8,962 nt of DNA from Clostridia bacterium (GTDB taxonomy: Bacteria; Bacillota; Clostridia; Christensenellales; UBA1242), in assembly GCA_028702545.1 (NCBI GenBank), contig JAQVOQ010000041.1, positions 1 to 8,962 of the forward strand. Reading direction: 5' to 3'. The notes below the pieces were generated by a model that worked only from the letters and a program-made list of their open reading frames with translations, was not told where the DNA came from and ran no database searches. Below are positions 5,181 to 8,962 of this stretch, in pieces. How positions within the stretch are numbered: position 1 is the first letter of the stretch; each line of letters starts with the position of its first letter. The position numbers and the translations under genes were made by a program.

Positions 5181-8100
5181 CTATTTAGTTTGTTTATCTA
5201 CTAGCTTTTTTTCTTTAGCTTTTTGTTTTTTAAGTTTAAGTCTTAGTCTAGCATCTTTTTGTTTTTGCTTAATTTCAAGTTTAATCGCTTTAATTTGAGC
5301 CCTATAATTTCTATATTTTTCAAACATTATACGCTCTTCTTTTTCTAACTTTTCAATTTCTTTTTCAATGCGTTCAAACTCGCGCTCTAACTTCTCGCGT
5401 TTTTCGGTATACGCTTGTTCTCTTTGTTTTTTAAGAGCTTGTTTTTTATTATCTGTATAAGTTTTTATTTGTTTGTCGGTTAAATTTTTAACATCTTTTT
5501 TATCTATTTGTTCATCAGTTAATTCTTTTAATTGTTGTTTAGATATTTTAAATTCTTGTTCATTTGTAGTAATTTCATTTTGAATTTGTGATAATTGTTC
5601 TTTTAATTTTGCTAAGCGTTCTTGACGCTCTTTAACGACTTCACGCCTCTCATGGTCAACTGCTAAGGTTCTATTTCTGTTATAAATAGCTGTTTTTATT
5701 CTCTTTCTAATAATCTTATTAAATTTGATTTGCCTAATTGAATAACCAATTATTGCAATGATTAGTGCAAGACCAAACATTAAAGTAGGGAATAATAAAA
5801 AGTCAAAGTTAATGCCCTCAGGAGCCGTCTCTTCTAGCTCTTCTTCCTCAACAGGAGTAGTTTCTAGGTTTAACATATTTGTTGGTGCGTTGTCGCCAGT
5901 TAAAATGGCAATGCTTTCGTTATATGAATCTTCATCAATTGTAGTAAGTGAAATATTACTAAAGAATGCATAACCTTTTGTTAGTGCATCAGTATTACCT
6001 AAACTTAAAATTAGGTTAAAACTTTTGTCTTGCAAAGGATTTATATAAAATACATATTCTTGATATTCGTTGCTAACTGCATCTAGTTGCGTGTTAATAG
6101 CAGTAAAACTATTATCAAAGCCACTTAATGCTACTCCTGCACCAAATATTACTGGATTGTCTTCTTCGTCTAACTCTAGGTTTGTAACATTTTGTGATAA
6201 GCCAAAAGTTTTAACAAAAACTGAAAATTTGTAATATTTGCCCGATGTAATAGCGTATTGAGAGTTAGAAGTGTAAGTGTAGTAAGCATCATCACTAGCA
6301 CTTATCATTAAAACATTTGATGTGTCTTCGCTTGCAGAATTTGGATTAGTAAGGCCAGGGAAATAGCTTGCATTAAAGTTATCGGTATCAAGTACACCTG
6401 CATTAATAAATTCATCATTTACTTGAGTAGATTTTTTTTCGCCGGTATAGTTAAGTGGAGCATATAGTCCCTCTGTAGTATTAGCAGATGTAGCAATAAA
6501 ATTTTCACTGTTTAAGTCAACAAAACTTGTGTTATTTGCTTGTAAAGTTTTGGCTGAGGTATAATCTGCACTTTCAATAGTTGAAATTGTAACATTGTCA
6601 AAGAAGGCAAAACCAGTAGTTTCTTGGTTTAAGTCACCCAGCATTAATTTGATTATCGCATTAACACTTGCTGTGCCTGTTTTAATATATACTGAATATT
6701 TTGTCCAAGTTAAGTCGCTACCTAAATTATTTAATGCAATTATAGGATTGGCATCATTTAATAATCTTACTGTAACTTTGTTTGTAGCTAGTCCTTGAGT
6801 TTCAAGATAAAAACTTAGTTTGTAGTAAGATAAAGCCGTTAGGCTTTTTGCAGTACTAGTATAATATTGTGAAGTAGAGGATACATTGCCAACAACTAAA
6901 ATATTGTTGCTAATTGCATCATTTATTTGATTATCCAAATTTCCCGGATTAATAAATCCTGAGTAGTTAGCTGAGTTAGAAATAAACTGCGCCGTGTTTG
7001 TGTTTATTACGCCATTATTAATTTCCGCAAAAGCATAATTATCACTGTTTGAGCCAACTGTCCAATTTTGCGGAGCATAAGGATAAGTTTCCTCAACGCT
7101 ATCAATTGTAACTTTGTTAAAGTTAGAGTTTGCAACATCACTCGTGCCAGTTATATTTGAAAAATCTGCAAAACTAACTGCATCACTAGTTGTTATAGTA
7201 TTATATTGTGCACTAGTTAATTCAAATAATTGAACATTATCAAAGAAGGCGTAACCAACTTCATTTACTTCCTCATTGCCAAGCCATAATTCAAGGTTTG
7301 CATAAGAATCTAGGAATACATTGCCTTTAATAGCAAAAGAATATTCTATCCAGTTTTCAAATTTTGCATTAGTTGCAGTAGAAGTGTTAATATTTTTTAA
7401 ACTAACGCTCAATGGAGTGTAAGTAGTGTTTTCTTCTCCATAAGGGTTTTGCTGAATTAATTTTATAGTTGCACCATTTGTTAAATTACTTGTTTTAACA
7501 AGCAAACTTAATCTATATAGTTTGTGTTGCTCAATTAATATATCCGAACTTTTATAGCCTATGCTTGCTGGGTTTATGTTATTGATTAAAAGAGCTTTTG
7601 TATTGCCATAAATATTTGCATTTGTAGGGGATGCATCAACACCAGTTTCAGTAGCATTAAAATTGTCATCAATATTATAAACGCCGTTAATTGCATATTC
7701 GCTATCGGCAACAGAATCCATAGCGGTTAAAATCTCCCAACCTAAGTTGTTTGTTTCTGGGTCTACAATAGTTTGTTCAAAGTTAGAATTAACAATTGCA
7801 TTTTCCACAACTTTTTCTTGTAAATTTAAAATACGATAATTGTCTTGTAACAAACCTAAATTGTTAATTTCTGAAAAATAACGGTCGTGGCTATGTGAAT
7901 AAACTTGAACATTGTCAAAAAATACTGTACCTTGTGAGGTAAATGCATCTTTACTTCCTAAATATAATTCAAGGTTTACTGTCTTGTTAGATAATCCATC
8001 GGTTTGTACAAAAAATTTGTAACTCTTCCAAACACCAGCAGTATTGATTGCAAGCATTTTAGAATTTTCACTATCCGTTATTTGACTATCTCCAGTTAAA

Positions 8101-8609
8101 TACATAGATGCTGCGGTAGTTATGCCATCAGTTTTTTGTGTATAAACCAATGCCTCAATTGTATAGTATCCATTTTTAGCCAAAGAAATATTAGCAGACC
8201 TGTAACCCATCTTTGTGCTTTCGCTCTCGGCGTTTATCATAAGCACACTATTTTCATTAGTTTCTACGCTTAAATCTTTACTTGGATTAAAAGTTAAATT
8301 ATAATCTTCATAATTTTCGTCGTATACGCTACTGCTAACATTGATTAAGCCAGAGGTAACAGAAGTATCCTCATTTACTTTTGACCAACTATTAGGGCTA
8401 ATTGGATAAGCCGTTGAAGTTGGACTTTCAAAATTAGAATTTGTTAGTGTTATCTCCGTAGAAGTGTAAACAGCATTTACTGTGCTAATTTTGTTAGCAC
8501 TATTTAAAATACCGAACCCTAAAATAAGGGATGAATTTTGCATTAAAAGAAGCGCAAACATTGCACTTATTGCTGTTATTTTTTTAAATTTTGTAAACAT
8601 ATTATTCAT
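5181..8609 (-). CDS. Large single-pass surface protein: signal peptide, four CBM4/9-like domains, TM helix, cytoplasmic coiled coil
   Basis: This 1142-residue protein is not one I recognise by name. A signal peptide covers about residues 1-46 (basic KFKK, then a hydrophobic stretch from 11 to about 32), with cleavage plausible after VNA. Four ~215-residue repeats follow (57-237, 274-462, 494-676, 701-889), each with the beta-sandwich plan of CBM4/9-type carbohydrate-binding modules. An acidic linker (VEEEELEE, 920-927) leads to a membrane helix at about 935-957 and a basic stop-transfer RQIKFNKIIRKR. Residues 985-1135 form a Lys/Glu/Gln/Arg-rich coiled coil. The expected topology is N-out, C-in. 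I see no cysteine, no catalytic motif, no LPXTG anchor and no S-layer homology domain. M1 is chosen because no in-frame start lies closer to the AAGGA site (8623-8627, about 13 nt upstream); M4 is an alternative. It is monocistronic, between its own promoter and a terminator. Sugar binding at the cell surface is inferred; protein-protein adhesion is equally possible. Confidence 0.88.
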   Translation of the reverse strand: MNNMFTKFKKITAISAMFALLLMQNSSLILGFGILNSANKISTVNAVYTSTEITLTNSNFESPTSTAYPISPNSWSKVNEDTSVTSGLINVSSSVYDENYEDYNLTFNPSKDLSVETNENSVLMINAESESTKMGYRSANISLAKNGYYTIEALVYTQKTDGITTAASMYLTGDSQITDSENSKMLAINTAGVWKSYKFFVQTDGLSNKTVNLELYLGSKDAFTSQGTVFFDNVQVYSHSHDRYFSEINNLGLLQDNYRILNLQEKVVENAIVNSNFEQTIVDPETNNLGWEILTAMDSVADSEYAINGVYNIDDNFNATETGVDASPTNANIYGNTKALLINNINPASIGYKSSDILIEQHKLYRLSLLVKTSNLTNGATIKLIQQNPYGEENTTYTPLSVSLKNINTSTATNAKFENWIEYSFAIKGNVFLDSYANLELWLGNEEVNEVGYAFFDNVQLFELTSAQYNTITTSDAVSFADFSNITGTSDVANSNFNKVTIDSVEETYPYAPQNWTVGSNSDNYAFAEINNGVINTNTAQFISNSANYSGFINPGNLDNQINDAISNNILVVGNVSSTSQYYTSTAKSLTALSYYKLSFYLETQGLATNKVTVRLLNDANPIIALNNLGSDLTWTKYSVYIKTGTASVNAIIKLMLGDLNQETTGFAFFDNVTISTIESADYTSAKTLQANNTSFVDLNSENFIATSANTTEGLYAPLNYTGEKKSTQVNDEFINAGVLDTDNFNASYFPGLTNPNSASEDTSNVLMISASDDAYYTYTSNSQYAITSGKYYKFSVFVKTFGLSQNVTNLELDEEDNPVIFGAGVALSGFDNSFTAINTQLDAVSNEYQEYVFYINPLQDKSFNLILSLGNTDALTKGYAFFSNISLTTIDEDSYNESIAILTGDNAPTNMLNLETTPVEEEELEETAPEGINFDFLLFPTLMFGLALIIAIIGYSIRQIKFNKIIRKRIKTAIYNRNRTLAVDHERREVVKERQERLAKLKEQLSQIQNEITTNEQEFKISKQQLKELTDEQIDKKDVKNLTDKQIKTYTDNKKQALKKQREQAYTEKREKLEREFERIEKEIEKLEKEERIMFEKYRNYRAQIKAIKLEIKQKQKDARLRLKLKKQKAKEKKLVDKQTK
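5205..5657 (-). other. Cytoplasmic coiled-coil and basic tail of the large surface protein
   Basis: Residues about 985-1135 are almost free of Gly and Pro and show long runs of alternating charge such as EKLEREFERIEKEIEKLEKE. This is a predicted long helix able to form a coiled coil over perhaps 150 residues. The last 42 residues of the protein (1101-1142) hold 17 Lys/Arg and only 4 Asp/Glu. On the inner face of the membrane such a tail could oligomerise the receptor or bind nucleic acid, ribosomes or acidic lipid; none of these is shown by sequence. Confidence 0.8.
5739..5807 (-). other. Transmembrane helix of the large surface protein
   Basis: Residues 935-957 (FDFLLFPTLMFGLALIIAII...) are uncharged and hydrophobic. 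They are preceded by acidic residues and followed by a dense Arg/Lys cluster, which by the positive-inside rule puts the repeats outside and the coiled coil inside the cell. Confidence 0.9.
5943..8441 (-). repeat. Four tandem jelly-roll-like protein repeats (R1-R4)
   Basis: The units are R1 7899-8441, R2 7224-7790, R3 6582-7130 and R4 5943-6509. Shared landmarks are as follows: an opening NSNFE/NSNFN (R4: SENF); a P-x-x-W or equivalent; a GVxN element followed by a short N-F/Y turn; VLMIN/ALLIN/ILVVG/VLMIS; GYY/LYR/YYK before a strand ending VKT or similar; W-x-x-Y in the penultimate sheet; an LELYLG/LELWLG/IKLMLG/LILSLG strand; and a closing G-x-x-FFDNV (R4: FFSNI), then S/D-x-Y. This order is typical of CBM4/9-like modules. 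Closing motifs are spaced 225, 214 and 213 residues apart. At DNA level only short stretches around FFDNV remain alike, so the duplications are old. Confidence 0.85.
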
Positions 8610-8652
8610 TTCGTCAAATAATTCCTTTTTAAGTAATTTGTATAGCTTTTTT

Positions 8653-8682
8653 ATTATAATACAAAAGATAGCATATTGGCAA
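8653..8682 (-). promoter_or_regulatory. Sigma-A-type promoter for the large surface protein
   Basis: On the minus strand, TTGCCA (8677-8682, 5 of 6 to the -35 consensus) and a perfect TATAAT (8653-8658) are 18 nt apart. Transcription would begin near 8646, giving a leader of about 37 nt. A second TATAAT reads on the plus strand at 8655-8660, sharing four base pairs with this -10, so a rightward start towards the TauE/SafE gene may use the same melted DNA. No good plus-strand -35 was found. Confidence 0.75.
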
Positions 8683-8705
8683 ATAAAATAGCTAATAATA
8701 AACTT

Positions 8706-8962
8706 ATGATTAAAACAAAAAACAAAAAATTAAAAACTTTTTTAAAACTCATTGGCGGAGTCTTTATTGGTTTTATTAACGGTTTTTTTGGCGGTGGCGG
8801 AGGTATGGTTGCCGTTCCATTTATGACACACTTGTTAGGTGAACAGGACAAAAAGGCGCACGCTACGGCAATTTTAATTATTCTTCCGCTAAGTATTGTA
8901 AGTGGAGTTGTATATATAGCACAGGGAGCAGTAGAATGGGACACTTTAATTAAGGTGACAAT
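8706..8962 (+). CDS. TauE/SafE-family sulfite/anion exporter permease (N-terminal part, cut by window edge)
   Basis: The first 85 residues are visible and the gene runs off the right end. After a basic start (MIKTKNKKLKTFLK), the hallmark GFINGFFGGGGGMVAVP (about residues 22-38) appears inside the first membrane helix. It is followed by H-A-T-A (52-55) and a second hydrophobic helix, LIILPLSIVSGVVYIAQGA. This is the first half-repeat of the TauE/SafE (formerly DUF81) permeases, which move sulfite, sulfonates or other small organic anions; the substrate here cannot be told. ATG 8706 is chosen; it has no clear Shine-Dalgarno. A TTG at 8676 in the same frame would add ten residues but has only a weak purine stretch before it. 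The gene is divergent from the large surface protein, with 96 nt between the two starts, and overlapping -10 elements lie in the gap. Confidence 0.9.
   Translation, partial: MIKTKNKKLKTFLKLIGGVFIGFINGFFGGGGGMVAVPFMTHLLGEQDKKAHATAILIILPLSIVSGVVYIAQGAVEWDTLIKVT

Noticed and set aside
8482..8500. 7-bp perfect hairpin (GTGCTAA / TTAGCAC) within the signal-peptide codons of the large gene, with a weaker CCCT/AGGG pair at 8517-8530
   Set aside because: Short stems inside coding sequence are common by chance, there is no following U-tract, and the position is too far into the message to mask the ribosome site.
8676..8705. TTG at 8676 as an upstream start of the TauE/SafE permease
   Set aside because: It would add ten non-hydrophobic residues and has only a weak purine stretch before it; the ATG at 8706 gives a normal family N-terminus.
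8654..8944. Minus-strand open frame of 96 codons with proline- and isoleucine-rich translation
   Set aside because: It lies antisense to the clear TauE/SafE N-terminus and overlaps the promoter of the large gene. Its proline run is the complement of the GGGGG motif codons, so it is a shadow frame.

Overview
This is an AT-rich window (roughly one third G+C by eye) with a standard genetic code. It has strong AGGAGG-type ribosome sites on some genes and short gene spacing. UvrA, a SpoVB-type flippase, a YetF (DUF421) / DUF4363 pair, a small non-exported LysM protein and A-tract/T-tract hairpin terminators together point to a low-GC Gram-positive of the Bacillota, probably a clostridial and perhaps uncultured lineage. 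That placement is inference; no rRNA or marker gene here settles it.

Layout, left to right. (1) The 3' end of uvrA (+) enters from the left and stops at 739. (2) A hairpin terminator at 761-796 separates it from a convergent three-gene minus-strand cluster. Read in its own direction, that cluster is a SpoVB/MurJ-like polytopic flippase, a DUF421/YetF membrane protein (29 nt later) and a DUF4363 protein (4-nt ATGA overlap). (3) A 150-nt AT-rich divergent region holds a 10-bp perfect inverted repeat. It leads into a small double-LysM protein (+). (4) A good sigma-A-type promoter inside the next gap precedes a 374-residue GNAT-fold acyltransferase of the YghO-like type (+). (5) A second bidirectional hairpin terminator at 5143-5177 lies between that gene and a 1142-residue minus-strand surface protein. 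(6) A compact divergent promoter region at 8610-8705 serves the large gene leftward and a TauE/SafE-family permease (+), which runs off the right end.

The most unusual object is the 1142-residue protein. It has a signal peptide, four tandem ~215-residue domains that look like the CBM4/9 jelly-roll family, an acidic juxtamembrane linker, one transmembrane helix, and a ~180-residue intracellular coiled coil ending in a very basic tail. I recognise the domain types but not the protein as a whole; a transmembrane surface-binding receptor or scaffold is an inference. The flippase gene is also notable. Its annotated ATG would truncate the conserved first membrane helix, whereas an in-frame ATT codon 12 codons upstream has a well-placed ribosome-binding site. 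The flippase, YetF and LysM genes would fit an envelope or endospore role, but nothing in the sequence proves sporulation. No tRNA, rRNA, CRISPR array, insertion sequence or phage gene was seen, and no stretch over 300 nt lacks a gene.
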